Made by a program: the position numbers and the translations under genes. This document shows positions 34,560-44,217 of a stretch of 64,000 nucleotides of DNA, piece by piece. The notes below the pieces were generated by a model. That model was not told where the DNA came from. It was given only the letters and a program-made list of their open reading frames with translations, and did no database searches. The first letter of the stretch is position 1. Every line of letters starts with the position of its first letter. The DNA is from Streptomyces sp. NBC_01260 (lineage in GTDB: Bacteria > Actinomycetota > Actinomycetes > Streptomycetales > Streptomycetaceae), in contig NZ_CP108464.1 of assembly GCF_036226405.1 (NCBI RefSeq), positions 5,890,001-5,954,000 on the forward strand. Direction: 5' to 3'.

Positions 34560-36077
34560 ATGACCCGCACCGCGCGCTTCACCCTCGACCCGGCGTTCAC
34601 CGTCGGCGACGTCGATCCCCGTCTCTTCGGCTCGTTCGTGGAGCACCTCGGCCGCTGCGTCTACGACGGCATATACGAACCGGGCCATCCGGCCGCCGAC
34701 GAGGCGGGCCTGCGTACCGACGTGCTGGAACTCATCCGTGAACTCGGCGTCACCGCCATCCGCTACCCCGGCGGCAACTTCGTCTCCGGCTACCGCTGGG
34801 AGGACGGCGTCGGCCCCGCCGGCGATCGGCCGCGCCGCCTCGACCTCGCCTGGCGCTCCACCGAGTCGAACCGCTTCGGGCTCTCCGAGTACATCGCCTT
34901 CTGCAAGAAGATCGGCCCGCAGGCCGAGCCCATGATGGCGGTGAACCTCGGCACCCGCGGTGTCCAGGAGGCCATCGAACTCCAGGAGTACGCCAACCAC
35001 CCGGCCGGCACCGAACTCTCCGAGCGCCGCATCGCGCACGGCGACAAGGACCCCTTCGGCATCAAGCTCTGGTGCCTGGGCAACGAGATGGACGGCCCCT
35101 GGCAGACCGGCCACAAGACCGCCGAGGAGTACGGCCGGGTCGCCGCCGAGACGGCCCGTGCGATGCGGCAGATCGACCCGTCCGTCGAACTCGTCGCCTG
35201 CGGCTCGTCGAGCCGGTCCATGCCCACGTTCGCCGAGTGGGAGGCGACGGTACTCGCCGAGACCTACGACCTCGTCGACTACGTCTCGCTGCACGCCTAC
35301 TACGAGGAACACGGAGGCGACCGCGACTCGTTCCTGGCGTCCGCCGTGGACATGGAGTCCTTCATCGAGGACGTCGTCGCCACCTGCGACCACGTCGGCG
35401 CCCGGCTGAAGTCCACGAAGAAGATCAACCTCTCCTTCGACGAGTGGAACGTCTGGTACATGGCGCGCAGCCGGCAGGAAGCGCAGGCGAACCCCCTCGA
35501 CTGGCCCGAGGCGCCGCGCCTGCTGGAGGACAACTACTCGGTCACCGACGCCGTCGTCTTCGGCACCCTGCTCATCGCGCTGCTGCGGCACGCCGACCGG
35601 GTGGCCGTGGCCTGTCTGGCCCAGCTGGTCAATGTGATCGCCCCGATCATGACCGAGCCCGGCGGACCGGCCTGGCGGCAGACCACCTTCTTCCCGTTCG
35701 CCCAGGCCGCCCGGTACGCAAAGGGCCAGGTCCTGGACGTACGGGTGGACTCGCCCCGGTACGGGACGGCCAGGCACGGCGAGACGGACCTGCTGCACGC
35801 CACGGCCGTCCGCGACCCGGGGACCGGCGCCGTCACCGTCTTCGCGGTCAACCGCGGCCAGCACGGGGTCCTCCCGCTCGAAGTCGCCCTGCACGGCTTC
35901 GAGCTGACGGAGATCGCCGGGCACCAGGTCCTCGCCGACGCGGACCCGGACGCCCGCAACACACTCGCCGAGCCCGCGCGGGTCGCCCCGCACCCGGCCG
36001 AGGGCACCACGCTCGACGCGGGGGTGCTCAGGGCCGCCCTTGAGCCGATGTCCTGGAACGTGATCCGGCTCGGCTGA
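34560..36077 (+). CDS. abfA: Alpha-L-arabinofuranosidase, GH51
   Basis: A 505-residue intracellular glycosidase that releases arabinose from arabinoxylan and arabinan oligomers. The acid/base glutamate is in WCLGNEMDGPWQTGH (about 176) and the nucleophile glutamate in LSFDEWNVWY (about 295). The N-terminal HLGRCVYDGIYEPG and RYPGGNFVSGYRWEDGVGP segments are diagnostic. There is no signal peptide, as usual for GH51 of this group. ATG 34560 follows GAGGAAG. An 18-bp palindrome upstream suggests substrate-controlled repression. A hairpin terminator follows. Confidence 0.93.
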   Translation: MTRTARFTLDPAFTVGDVDPRLFGSFVEHLGRCVYDGIYEPGHPAADEAGLRTDVLELIRELGVTAIRYPGGNFVSGYRWEDGVGPAGDRPRRLDLAWRSTESNRFGLSEYIAFCKKIGPQAEPMMAVNLGTRGVQEAIELQEYANHPAGTELSERRIAHGDKDPFGIKLWCLGNEMDGPWQTGHKTAEEYGRVAAETARAMRQIDPSVELVACGSSSRSMPTFAEWEATVLAETYDLVDYVSLHAYYEEHGGDRDSFLASAVDMESFIEDVVATCDHVGARLKSTKKINLSFDEWNVWYMARSRQEAQANPLDWPEAPRLLEDNYSVTDAVVFGTLLIALLRHADRVAVACLAQLVNVIAPIMTEPGGPAWRQTTFFPFAQAARYAKGQVLDVRVDSPRYGTARHGETDLLHATAVRDPGTGAVTVFAVNRGQHGVLPLEVALHGFELTEIAGHQVLADADPDARNTLAEPARVAPHPAEGTTLDAGVLRAALEPMSWNVIRLG

Positions 36078-36088
36078 CCGCGGAATGG

Positions 36089-36129
36089 GGGCGGGCCCGC
36101 CGGCGGCCGAGGGCCGGACGGGCCCGCCC
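36089..36129 (+). terminator. Hairpin after the arabinofuranosidase gene
   Basis: GGGCGGGCCCG at 36089-36099 pairs perfectly with CGGGCCCGCCC at 36119-36129. It lies between two genes on the same strand, ending the first transcript. Confidence 0.8.
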
Positions 36130-36174
36130 GACTTCCCGGTCAGCGGCGCCCGCCCCCGCCAGTACGCTGACGGC

Positions 36175-36993
36175 ATGCGTGACGCGGCAGCGGGATTCGG
36201 CTATTTGATCAATGGGCAGCGCTGGGTCGCCCGGCACGGGCGGTGGTTCGGCATCGGTCTGATCCCCGGCCTCATCACCCTGGTGGTGTACGCGGGGGCG
36301 CTCGTCGGCCTCGGCTACGGGGCCGACGACCTGGCGGCCTGGGCGACCCCCTTCGCCGACGGCTGGTCCTCGCCCTGGCTGGGCCTGCTCCGCACCACCC
36401 TGACCGTGCTGGTCTTCGCCTTCGGCCTGTTCCTGGCGGTGATCACGTTCACCGCGGTGACGCTGCTGGTCGGGCAGCCCTTCTACGAGTCGCTCTCCGA
36501 GGAGGTCGACCGGGCCGAGGGTGGCGAGGTGCCCGAGTCGGGGCTGCCGCTCTGGCGGGAACTGTGGATCTCCGCCCGCGACAGCGTACGCATCCTGGTG
36601 CGGGTGGCCCTGTACGCCGTACTGCTCTTCGCCCTCGGATTCGTCCCGGTCGCCGGCCAGAGTGTCGTCCCGCTGATCGGCTTCTGCGTCACCGGCTACT
36701 TCCTCGCCGAGGAACTCACCGCCGTCGCGCTCCAGCGCCGCGGCATGGTGCTGAAGGACCGGCTGGTCCTGCTGCGCGGCCGACGGCTGCTGATCCTCGG
36801 CTTCGGCGTACCGCTGGGCCTCGCCTTCCTGGTCCCGTTCGTCGCCGTCTTCCTGATGCCGGGGGCCGTCGCCGGTGCGACCCTGCTGGCGCGCGAACTG
36901 GTGGGGCAGGACGACGGCGCGGACGACGACGCGGCCGACGGGGAGGACGAGGGATCGCTGCCGTCCTCCTCGTCGCACACCTTCAGCGACTGA
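36175..36993 (+). CDS. EI24/CysZ-type membrane protein
   Basis: A 272-residue protein with about six hydrophobic segments, beginning AGFGYLINGQRWVARHGRW. The conserved stretches LVGQPFYESLSEEVDRAEGG and LFALGFVPVAGQSVVPLIGF are typical of the EI24/CysZ family; CysZ is a sulfate channel. The highly acidic C-terminus (DDGADDDAADGEDEG) is a species-specific tail. Its stop lies only three bases from the end of the convergent flavin oxidase gene. Confidence 0.85.
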   Translation: MRDAAAGFGYLINGQRWVARHGRWFGIGLIPGLITLVVYAGALVGLGYGADDLAAWATPFADGWSSPWLGLLRTTLTVLVFAFGLFLAVITFTAVTLLVGQPFYESLSEEVDRAEGGEVPESGLPLWRELWISARDSVRILVRVALYAVLLFALGFVPVAGQSVVPLIGFCVTGYFLAEELTAVALQRRGMVLKDRLVLLRGRRLLILGFGVPLGLAFLVPFVAVFLMPGAVAGATLLARELVGQDDGADDDAADGEDEGSLPSSSSHTFSD

Positions 36994-36996
36994 GCG

Positions 36997-38922
36997 TCAG
37001 CTCGTGTGCACCTCCAGCGCGGTGCGGACCGCCGACTCCAACGCTCCTTCGATCCAGGCCGGCTTGACCGAGGTGTGGCAGCCCGCGAAGTGCAGCGGAC
37101 CCTCGGTCGAGCGCACATCGGCGAACAGTTCGGTGTGCTGGCCGGGCAGCAGTACGGACGCCTCGCCGTACGCGTACGGGTCGCGCATCCACGACTGGGT
37201 GGCGCCGGCCCCCGTGTAGAAGACCTCGATGCGCTGCCCGTACACGTCCTGCACCCCTCCCAGGGCGTGCGGGTAGCGCTCGTCGTCGTCCAGGGAGTCC
37301 CATTTCAGGGCGTCGTCCGCCCAGCTGTACGAGGCGAGGAGAACTCCGCCCTTGCTCGTGCCGGCCGGGTGGGAGGGCTGGTACATGAACCGGTTGGCGT
37401 TGTCGGTGACCGATCCGCCGCCGATGACGTGAGCGGCCTCGGGCTGGTTGCGGGCGGTCGCGCGGTACGCCGCGTAGTGCACGCGCTGGTTGGGCGGCAG
37501 GTGGCCGGACGGTACGGATGCGTGCGCGCCCAGCAGCGAACCGTCGGCAGGTGCCTTGCCGAGCCGGTACGCGTCGTACAGACCGGGCCGGATGCTGTTC
37601 AGCTCGGTCTTCCAGTCCTTCTCCTCGAACTCCCACCAGCGGCGGCTGAATTCGAGCAGCACCTTGGTGGCCGCGTCGTAGTGGATCTCGGTGATCGCGC
37701 GCCGCTTGCCGTACGAGAGCGCGGGCGTGACCGGGATGTGGCGCAGTCCGGAGAACGGCACGGTGACGATCGCCCGGTCGCCGGTGAACGTCTCCCGCAC
37801 GACCTTGCCGTCCCGGCCCTCGGACACCGTCTCGACCCGGACTCCGTCGGCGCCGTGGCTGATCCTGGCGGCCCGGCGGTCCAGCCGCACCAGGTCCTTG
37901 ACCCGTGCGTACATCGCGTCGGCCAGTGTCGCCGTGCCGTCGGGCAGTTCGTAGAACGCGGTGTCCGGGCTGATCAGGGAGGCCCCGATGAAGCTGTGCA
38001 CGAAGGCGAGGTGGAGCCGCGAGGTGAGGTTCTCGACCGTGCCGATGAGGTCGACGGTGCGCTCGTCGAGCTTGGCCGCCTCGGTCAGGAAGCGGAACAT
38101 CGACCAGTGGCCGTAGCGCTGGATGACCCGCGCCCAGCCCTTGACGAGTTCGGAGCCCTCCTTGCCCTCGAACTCCGCGCGCACCGGGGCGAAGGCCTCG
38201 CGCACGATGGCCGAGGCCGTCTTGTCCTCGAATTCGGCGGGGACCCCGAAGGAGCGGTTGACCGCCTGCGGCTTCTTCGCGTAGTCCGCCTTGCGGACCC
38301 GGACGCCGTTGACGTGGATCCAGGTGTGGTTGACGGGCCGGCCGGTCTCGTCGACGTCGACGAGGTAGAAGCGGCGGCGCTTCAGCTCGAAACTGTCCAT
38401 GAGCCCGGTGACGAGCGGGTGGCTGTCGGGGATGCGCATCGCCCCGGCCTCGGCGTACTGCTCCGGGTCGGCGAAGGGCGACTTCGCGTTCTCGTGGCCG
38501 CCCGTGCGGAAGGTCTTGATCCGGCCGCCGACCCGGTTGCCGTTGGCCTCGATCACGGTGACGGTGTGCCCGGCCTCGCGGAGCAGATGGGCGGCGGTGA
38601 GCCCGGCCGGGCCCGCGCCGATGACCAGCACCTTCTTGGGCGCCTTGCGGCTGCGCGGCAGGCCCTTGGTGAGCAGGACGTCGCGGTAGTGCGGCACCAG
38701 CGGCTCGTCCCGCTCGTCGCGGACGAGGATGGCGCGGGCGACGGTCAGGCAGGCGTTCCAGTCGGAACCGGGGGCCGCCGCCGGGGCGGGGGCGGCGGCG
38801 GCCGCGGCGTTCGCCGAGGTCATGGCGGTCGCGGCGAGAGCGCCGGCGCCTGCGGCGGCACCGGCGATCATGGTGCGCCTGGAGGGCAGGCCGGAGGTCG
38901 GTCCGGCGGGCTTGGAAGTCAT
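36997..38922 (-). CDS. Tat-exported flavin amine/L-amino acid oxidase
   Basis: A 641-residue protein with a twin-arginine signal ([20 protein letters not shown], residues 14-33). The FAD-binding Rossmann motif is [20 protein letters not shown] (about 95) followed by [16 protein letters not shown]. The C-terminal FAD-binding motif is [20 protein letters not shown] (about 612). The amine oxidase fold and size fit L-amino acid or L-glutamate oxidases of Streptomyces, which produce the keto acid, ammonia and peroxide. The substrate cannot be told from sequence. The same DNA has a longer open frame (36983-38989), which is a shadow. Confidence 0.88.
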   Translation of the reverse strand: MTSKPAGPTSGLPSRRTMIAGAAAGAGALAATAMTSANAAAAAAPAPAAAPGSDWNACLTVARAILVRDERDEPLVPHYRDVLLTKGLPRSRKAPKKVLVIGAGPAGLTAAHLLREAGHTVTVIEANGNRVGGRIKTFRTGGHENAKSPFADPEQYAEAGAMRIPDSHPLVTGLMDSFELKRRRFYLVDVDETGRPVNHTWIHVNGVRVRKADYAKKPQAVNRSFGVPAEFEDKTASAIVREAFAPVRAEFEGKEGSELVKGWARVIQRYGHWSMFRFLTEAAKLDERTVDLIGTVENLTSRLHLAFVHSFIGASLISPDTAFYELPDGTATLADAMYARVKDLVRLDRRAARISHGADGVRVETVSEGRDGKVVRETFTGDRAIVTVPFSGLRHIPVTPALSYGKRRAITEIHYDAATKVLLEFSRRWWEFEEKDWKTELNSIRPGLYDAYRLGKAPADGSLLGAHASVPSGHLPPNQRVHYAAYRATARNQPEAAHVIGGGSVTDNANRFMYQPSHPAGTSKGGVLLASYSWADDALKWDSLDDDERYPHALGGVQDVYGQRIEVFYTGAGATQSWMRDPYAYGEASVLLPGQHTELFADVRSTEGPLHFAGCHTSVKPAWIEGALESAVRTALEVHTS

Positions 38923-39040
38923 GCGGCAACCCTGGGGGGCGCGAAACGGGGCGCACGCGCACGGACGCGCGTAGACCGCTCGGAATCACCCGCAGGGGGC
39001 GCTTAACGATCTTGTCGTATCGGTGTTGCCGCAGGTCATG

Positions 39041-39378
39041 TCACTCGTGGACGGGATTGCTGTCCGCGTCCGAGGCGTCCGAGGACTCCGGCCGTGAGGC
39101 CTGCTCGGCGTCGGTCCGCAGCAGCCGGAGGAAGTCCTGGAACGCCGCAGGCATGTCCACCGCGTCCGGGTCCAGCAGCCACTGGTACTGCAGCCCGTCC
39201 ATCGTCGCGACCAGGAGGGGCGCGACGCGCTCCGGCGTGAGCCCGCCCGGCAGCCGCTCGCCGAACTCGGCGCGCAGCATCGCCGTCATGCTCGCCCGGA
39301 CCTGGGTGTAGCGGTGGGTGAAGAACTCCCGCGCCGGGTGTTCCTCGGTGACGCTCTCGCCGAGCAGCGCCGAGAAGG
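39041..39378 (-). pseudogene. TetR-family regulator, C-terminal remnant
   Basis: The minus strand reads TFSALLGESVTEEHPAREFF, HRYTQVRASMTAMLRAEFGE and ATMDGLQYQWLLDPDAVDMP, ending at TGA 39041. This is the ligand-binding C-terminal half of a TetR regulator of a kind often divergent from beta-glucosidase genes. The DNA-binding N-terminus is missing: coding similarity ends near 39378. It abuts a similarly cut GH3 gene facing away. Confidence 0.75.
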
Positions 39379-39464
39379 TTCGGTACTACTCAGATCCCTG
39401 TTCCGGCCGCTTCCGGTCGGCTTCCTGGACCGTACGCCATGCCCGTGTGTTACGTATTGATAAC

Positions 39465-39818
39465 AAACCCTACCGATCTACCGGCTGGACGTACGAGGCC
39501 CTCACCGTCACCGAGGACGCCGCCACCGTCCGCCTCACCAACACCGGCACCCGGCCGGGCGCCGAGACCGTGCAGCTCTACCTGGCCCCGAGGGCCGACA
39601 CCGCCGAACGCCCGGCCCGGGTCCTCGCCGACTTCGGCCGCGTCGAGGCGGTGCCCGGCCAGAGCGTCGAGGTGACGGTCCCGCTGGAGCGGCGCGCGTA
39701 CGAGATCTGGGACGAGACGGCGTACGGCTGGACCGTCGTCCCCGGTACGTACGAGGTGCAGGCGGCCCACTCGCTCGGCGACGTACGGCTGACCGCGACC
39801 GTTGAGGTCAAGGCGTAG
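39465..39818 (+). pseudogene. GH3 beta-glucosidase, C-terminal remnant
   Basis: From about 39465 the plus strand reads STGWTYEALTVTEDAATVRL, PGAETVQLYLAPRADTAERP and VVPGTYEVQAAHSLGDVRLT, ending at TAG 39818. This is the fibronectin-III-like C-terminal domain of GH3 beta-glucosidases. The whole catalytic part, some 650 residues, is gone. About 85 bases of unrelated sequence separate it from the cut tetR gene. It can be read upstream to 39318, but that part has no homology. Confidence 0.8.
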
Positions 39819-39848
39819 CGGCCCGGGTCCACCCCCGACCCCCTGTAC

Positions 39849-39893
39849 GGAAGAGCCCCGGAGCGGTCCCTGACCCCGCTCCGGGGCTCTTCC
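39849..39893. terminator. 18-bp perfect hairpin terminator
   Basis: GGAAGAGCCCCGGAGCGG at 39849-39866 pairs perfectly with its complement at 39876-39893 across a 9-base loop. It is shared by the GH3 remnant and the convergent galM gene. Confidence 0.9.
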
Positions 39894-39906
39894 CCGTGCC
39901 GTACGA

Positions 39907-39947
39907 GCGCCGTCGTATCAGCGCCGTCGTATCAGCGCGTCGTATCA
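39907..39947. repeat. Three tandem copies of GCGCCGTCGTATCA
   Basis: Copies lie at 39907-39920, 39921-39934 and 39935-39947 (the last lacks one C). The last three bases of the third copy are the stop codon of galM. Such slippage-prone repeats may vary in copy number between strains. Confidence 0.8.
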
Positions 39948-40943
39948 GCGTGCCGAGAAGCCGTACACCGTCGTCGACACGTACTCCTGGCCCGGCCGCA
40001 GCACCGTGCTCGGGAACTCCGGCCGGTTCGGGGAGTCGGGAAAGTGCTGGGTCTCCAGCGCGATTCCGGCGCACGGTCCGAACGGCTCCCCGTCGAAGTG
40101 GTCCGCCGTGTAGAGCTGAAGACCGGGTTCCGTGGTGGTGACGGTCAGCACGCGCCCCGACGCCTCGTCGTACAACTCGGCCGCCGGACCCGATATGCCC
40201 TCGTCCAGCACGTAGTTGTGGTCGTACTCCCCGGGCACCGGCCGGGACTCCCGGAAGTCGAACCGGGTCCCGTCCACCGGCCGGAACTCACCCGTCGGCA
40301 GCGACTCCGCGTCGGCCGGGGTGATCCGTCCGGCCGCGATCCGCAGCCGCTGTCCCAGCGCGCTGCCGCTGTCGGCGCCCGCGAGGTTCCAGTACGTGTG
40401 ATTGGTCAGGTTCAGCACGGTCGGCGCGTCCGTCGTCGCCCGGTACGCGATCCGCAGCGCCCCGCCCTCGTCCAGCGTGTACGCCACCGAGACCTCCAGG
40501 CGCCCCGGGAAACCCTCCTCGCCGTCCGCCGAGACCAGGGACAGCTCCACCCCGTCCGCGGTCTCCCGGGCGTCCCAGACGCGCTTGTCGAAGCCGAGGG
40601 CCCCGCCGTGCACGTGGTTGCGCCCCTCGTTGCGCGTGAGGTGGCAGGTCCGTCCGTCTAGCTCGAAGGCCGCGCCGCCGATCCGGTTCGCGTACCGCCC
40701 GACCAGCGCGCCGAAGTAGGGCCCGGTGTACTTCAGGTACGAGGCGAGATCCGGCAGCCCGAGCGCCACACCGGTCCGCGCGCCGTCGCGGTCCGGCACC
40801 TCGACCGACTGCACGACGCCGCCGTACGTCAGCACGCGCACCCGCGTGCCGGCCCGCTCCAGCGTCCAGCGGTGCACGACCGTGCCGTCGCCGAGGGTGC
40901 CGAAGTCTTCCGTGCGCGTCGCCGTGTTCGAACCCGTGTCCAT
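39945..40943 (-). CDS. galM: Aldose 1-epimerase (galactose mutarotase)
   Basis: A 332-residue enzyme that interconverts alpha and beta anomers of galactose or related sugars. The family motifs are RYANRIGGAAFELDG, NEGRNHVHGG (first catalytic His region), TNHTYWNLAG and the catalytic glutamate in IALETQHFPDSPNRPEF. It starts at ATG 40943 and stands alone. The preceding glycosidase remnants suggest the area once held more sugar-use genes. Confidence 0.93.
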   Translation of the reverse strand: MDTGSNTATRTEDFGTLGDGTVVHRWTLERAGTRVRVLTYGGVVQSVEVPDRDGARTGVALGLPDLASYLKYTGPYFGALVGRYANRIGGAAFELDGRTCHLTRNEGRNHVHGGALGFDKRVWDARETADGVELSLVSADGEEGFPGRLEVSVAYTLDEGGALRIAYRATTDAPTVLNLTNHTYWNLAGADSGSALGQRLRIAAGRITPADAESLPTGEFRPVDGTRFDFRESRPVPGEYDHNYVLDEGISGPAAELYDEASGRVLTVTTTEPGLQLYTADHFDGEPFGPCAGIALETQHFPDSPNRPEFPSTVLRPGQEYVSTTVYGFSAR

Positions 40944-40970
40944 GATCGCGAACTCTAGACCGGCCGGCCC

Positions 40971-41882
40971 TCACGCGGGGGGCCGGGCCGCCGTGACATT
41001 GCGGTACGCGATCTCGGCCAGCCGGGCCTGCCCGTTGCGCCCCGGGTGGAACCAGTCCCACTGGCTGAGCTGCTTGCCGGTGAACCGGTAGTCGAAGACC
41101 GCCCCGCCGTCGTAACGGCAGCGCACATCCTTCGCACACACCTCGCGCAGCACCTCGTTGTACGCCACCACGCGCTTCTGCACCGCCGCGCGCCGCGCCA
41201 CCGCCGAGGCGCTCATGTCGTCCGCGTCGCCCAGCATCGACTTGCAGATCCCCAGCTTCCAGATCTGCTTGCCCAGCTGATTGCCGCGCCCCGTCGACCA
41301 GAGCCGCTTCAGATCCGGCACGCTCGACACATACACCTGCGTCTTCGGCGCGACGCTGCGCAGCTGACGCATGGACGCCTCGAACGACGCACGGAAATCG
41401 GCCACCGGTGTCATGACCCGCACCGAGTCCCGGCAGGCGTCGTTGGCGCCGATCATCACCGTCACCAGATCGGGGTCCTCCTTCGCGGCCAGCGCCATCT
41501 GCTCCGGCAACTGGTTGATCCGGGCCCCCGTCTCCGCGTGGTTCCAGCTGCGGTCCGCCGCGCCGGAGGCGCCGAGCAGCCGCACCGCGAGGCTGTTCAC
41601 CGTGCTGTCCGTGCCGGTCGACCAGGAGGCCTCGGGACAGTCCGCCAGCACCGAGCAGGCGTCGAACCCGCGGGTGATGGAGTCCCCGACCGCCGCGACC
41701 GACCCCGGGCTGCGGTCCCAGACCGGTGCGGCCGCCGCGGAGGGGTGCCCGGCCGCCGCGCCCTTCGTCGTGCTGTCCGACCCGGAGTCACAGCCGGCCA
41801 GCGCGGCCGTGCCGAGACACGACAACGCGGCCAGCGCGGCCAGTGCGGTGCGCGATCGGTGCCGTACGGAGCGATCCGGCAT
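40971..41882 (-). CDS. Secreted SGNH/GDSL hydrolase lipoprotein
   Basis: A 303-residue esterase-type protein. The signal sequence ends in a lipobox (LGTAALAGCDSG), so it is anchored by lipid at about Cys31. SGNH block I is VAAVGDSITRGFDACS (Ser about 68), block III is MIGANDACRD (Asn), and the catalytic DxxH is WDWFHPGRNG near the C-terminus. It follows ATG 41882 with GGGAGG nine bases upstream; an upstream ATG at 41903 is weaker. The natural ester substrate is unknown; Streptomyces lipases of this fold are common. Confidence 0.88.
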   Translation of the reverse strand: MPDRSVRHRSRTALAALAALSCLGTAALAGCDSGSDSTTKGAAAGHPSAAAAPVWDRSPGSVAAVGDSITRGFDACSVLADCPEASWSTGTDSTVNSLAVRLLGASGAADRSWNHAETGARINQLPEQMALAAKEDPDLVTVMIGANDACRDSVRVMTPVADFRASFEASMRQLRSVAPKTQVYVSSVPDLKRLWSTGRGNQLGKQIWKLGICKSMLGDADDMSASAVARRAAVQKRVVAYNEVLREVCAKDVRCRYDGGAVFDYRFTGKQLSQWDWFHPGRNGQARLAEIAYRNVTAARPPA

Positions 41883-42234
41883 TCCCTGGTGCCTCCCGTC
41901 CATGCCCCCGGCAAACCCTCTTGGCACCGGTCGGCGGGCCCGCCCGCCCCGCGGGGCGAATGCTGAGCGAATCATGGGCCCAGGACCGACGGTACGTCAC
42001 ACCTCGGACGCCGCCGCACGGTAGCTTTTCCCCCGTCGAACCAGTGGTTCCTTCGGCAGTCCGGCTCCACTCGGGTGGCTTCCGAACTTCACATCACGTC
42101 ACATAGTGTCCCTTTTCCGGAGATTAACTCCCGATGCTGTTTACTGATGACAACCTCGGGAAGCGGCCGGAAAGAGGCGTTACGGGCGCGAGGCCGCTGG
42201 GGAAGGCGAACCTCGTCCCACACTGGAGGTCCCG
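41883..42234. other. Divergent promoter region, no gene
   Basis: About 350 bases between the GDSL hydrolase and the DUF3145 gene. No frame resembles a protein. The part at 42090-42150 (CATCACGTCACATAGTG and TTACTGATGACAACC) is AT-richer and probably holds the DUF3145 promoter. Confidence 0.4.
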
Positions 42235-42729
42235 GTGACGACACGTGGAGTTCTGTACGTTCACTCCGCACCGCGCGCGCTCTGCCCCCATGTCGAATGG
42301 GCGGTGGAGGGTGTACTCGGTGTGCGGGTCCAGCTCGACTGGATCAGACAGCCGGCCGCGCCCGGCACCTGGCGGTCCGAGTTCTCCTGGCAGGCCAGGC
42401 CGGGCACGGCGTCGAAGCTCGCCTCCGCGTTGCGCGGCTGGGATCTGCTGCGCTTCGAGGTGACGGCGGAGCCGTCGCAGACCGCGGAGGGGGAGCGCTA
42501 CAGCTCCACGCCCGAGCTGGGCATCTTCCACGCGGTCACCGGCATGCACGGCGACATCCTGATCCCCGAGGACCGGCTGCGGGCCGCGCTGGCACGGTCG
42601 GTGCGGGGGGAGACGGACCTGGGGGCGGAGATCACCAAGCTCCTGGGCAAGCCGTGGGACGACGAACTGGAGCCCTTTCGCCACGCGGGCGAGGGCGCGC
42701 CGGTCCGCTGGCTCCACCAGGTCGTGTGA
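42235..42729 (+). CDS. DUF3145 protein
   Basis: A 164-residue soluble protein conserved in actinobacteria, with RGVLYVHSAPRALCPHVEWA, VQLDWIRQPAAPGTWRSEFS and WDLLRFEVTAEPS. Its function is unknown. The gene is regularly found facing the fatty acid synthase II cluster, as here, which suggests a link to lipid metabolism. GTG 42235 follows GGAGG with five bases between. Confidence 0.9.
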   Translation: MTTRGVLYVHSAPRALCPHVEWAVEGVLGVRVQLDWIRQPAAPGTWRSEFSWQARPGTASKLASALRGWDLLRFEVTAEPSQTAEGERYSSTPELGIFHAVTGMHGDILIPEDRLRAALARSVRGETDLGAEITKLLGKPWDDELEPFRHAGEGAPVRWLHQVV

Positions 42730-42815
42730 CCGGGGCTCCGACCGGGCAGGATCAAGCCCCTCCGGCGACTGAGGAGCGGGGGTGCGGGGGCGGAGCCCCC
42801 GAAAGGACCCGCACT

Positions 42816-42862
42816 ACGTGTGAAGCCCGCCTCCCCACAAGGGGGAAGCGGGCTTCACACGT
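42816..42862. terminator. Bidirectional terminator between DUF3145 and fabF
   Basis: ACGTGTGAAGCCCGC at 42816-42830 pairs perfectly with GCGGGCTTCACACGT at 42848-42862, and CTCCCC/GGGGGA extend the stem. Confidence 0.88.
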
Positions 42863-42877
42863 ACAGCGGTAAAACGA

Positions 42878-44140
42878 TCACACGCTACGGAACGCCAGCA
42901 CCACGTTGTGCCCGCCGAATCCGAACGAGTTGTTGATCGCCGCGATCGGCCCCTCCGGCAACGGCCGCGGAGTGTCGCGCACGATGTCCGCCTCGACCGC
43001 GTCGTCGAGGTTCTCGATGTTGATGGTCGGCGGAGCCATCCGGTGGTGCAGTGCCAGGACCGTCGCCACGGTCTCGATGCCGCCCGCGCCACCGAGCAGA
43101 TGGCCCGTCATCGACTTCGTCGCGGAGATCGCGACATGGTCGAGGTCGTCGCCCAGGATCTTGCGCAGCGCCTTCAGCTCCGCGACGTCGCCCTGCGGCG
43201 TGGACGTGGCGTGTGCGTTGAGGTGCACGACCTCGGACGGCTTGAGGTCCGTCTGGTCCAGCAGGTTCTGCATCGCGGCGGCGATGCCGCGCCCGGTCGG
43301 CTCGGGCTGCGCGATGTGGTGGGCGTCCGCGGACAGCCCCTGGCCCAGCACCTCGGCGTAGACCCGGGCGCCGCGCGCGGCGGCGTGCTCCGCGGACTCC
43401 AGGACGACGACGCCGGCGCCCTCGCCGAGGACGAAGCCGTCCCGGCCGGTGTCGTACGGACGCGAGGCCTTCTCGGGCTCGTCGTTGCTCTTGGACATCG
43501 CCATCATGTTGGCGAACGCGGCGATCGGCAGCGGGTGGATGGCCGCCTCGGTGCCACCGGCGAGGACCACATCGGCACGGCCGGTGCGGATCATCTCGAC
43601 GGCGTACCCGATCGCCTCGGCGCCCGACGCACAGGCGGAGACCGGGGTGTGGACGCCCGCCTGGGCGTTCACCTCGATACCGACGTTGGCGGCCGGACCG
43701 TTGGGCATGAGCATGGGCACGGTGTGCGGGGAGACGCGGCGTACGCCCTTCTCCTTCAGCACGTCGTACTGGTCGAGCAGGGTGATCACGCCGCCGATGC
43801 CGGAGGCGATGACCGAGCCCAGCCGATCGGGCTGGATCTTGGCGTCCTCACCGGCCTTGCCGGTGAAGCCCGCGTCCGCCCACGCCTCACGGGCCGCGAT
43901 CAGCGCGAACTGCGCCGAGCGGTCCAGCTTGCGGGCGAGCGGACGGGGCAGGACGTCACCCGGGTCGACGGCCGCGAGGGCCGCGATCCGGACAGGCAGT
44001 TCGGCGAAACGGTCGCCCTCAAGGGGCTTGACGCCGGAACGGCCGGCCATCAGACCTTCCCAGGTCGATGCGGAATCGCCACCCAGCGGAGTGGTTGCGC
44101 CGATACCGGTGACGACCACGGTGCGATTGGTCGAGTTCAC
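42878..44140 (-). CDS. fabF: Beta-ketoacyl-ACP synthase II
   Basis: A 420-residue condensing enzyme that elongates acyl-ACP with malonyl-ACP in fatty acid synthesis. The Cys-His-His triad is visible: VSACASGAEAIG, LNAHATSTPQGD and KSMTGHLLGGAGG. The glycine-rich tail NNSFGFGGHNVVLAF is standard. GTG 44140 is chosen; the longer frame has no homology. It is the last gene of fabD-fabH-acpP-fabF, 77 bases after acpP, with a terminator beyond. Confidence 0.95.
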   Translation of the reverse strand: MNSTNRTVVVTGIGATTPLGGDSASTWEGLMAGRSGVKPLEGDRFAELPVRIAALAAVDPGDVLPRPLARKLDRSAQFALIAAREAWADAGFTGKAGEDAKIQPDRLGSVIASGIGGVITLLDQYDVLKEKGVRRVSPHTVPMLMPNGPAANVGIEVNAQAGVHTPVSACASGAEAIGYAVEMIRTGRADVVLAGGTEAAIHPLPIAAFANMMAMSKSNDEPEKASRPYDTGRDGFVLGEGAGVVVLESAEHAAARGARVYAEVLGQGLSADAHHIAQPEPTGRGIAAAMQNLLDQTDLKPSEVVHLNAHATSTPQGDVAELKALRKILGDDLDHVAISATKSMTGHLLGGAGGIETVATVLALHHRMAPPTINIENLDDAVEADIVRDTPRPLPEGPIAAINNSFGFGGHNVVLAFRSV

Positions 44141-44217
44141 TGGAAAATCTTCTCCACGTGTAGAGGGTCGTGAATCAGCGGCGCCACCGCCGGGTGGCGA
44201 CACACGAACCGGCTGGA

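Noticed and set aside
36983..38989. 668-codon open frame overlapping the flavin oxidase on the same strand
   Set aside because: The alternative frame has the FAD motifs and Tat signal. This one is Arg/Pro-rich without homology.
42786..42800. GGGGGCGGAGCCCCC hairpin as a specific regulatory site
   Set aside because: This is a very common Streptomyces intergenic hairpin, and the stronger stem at 42816-42862 explains termination.
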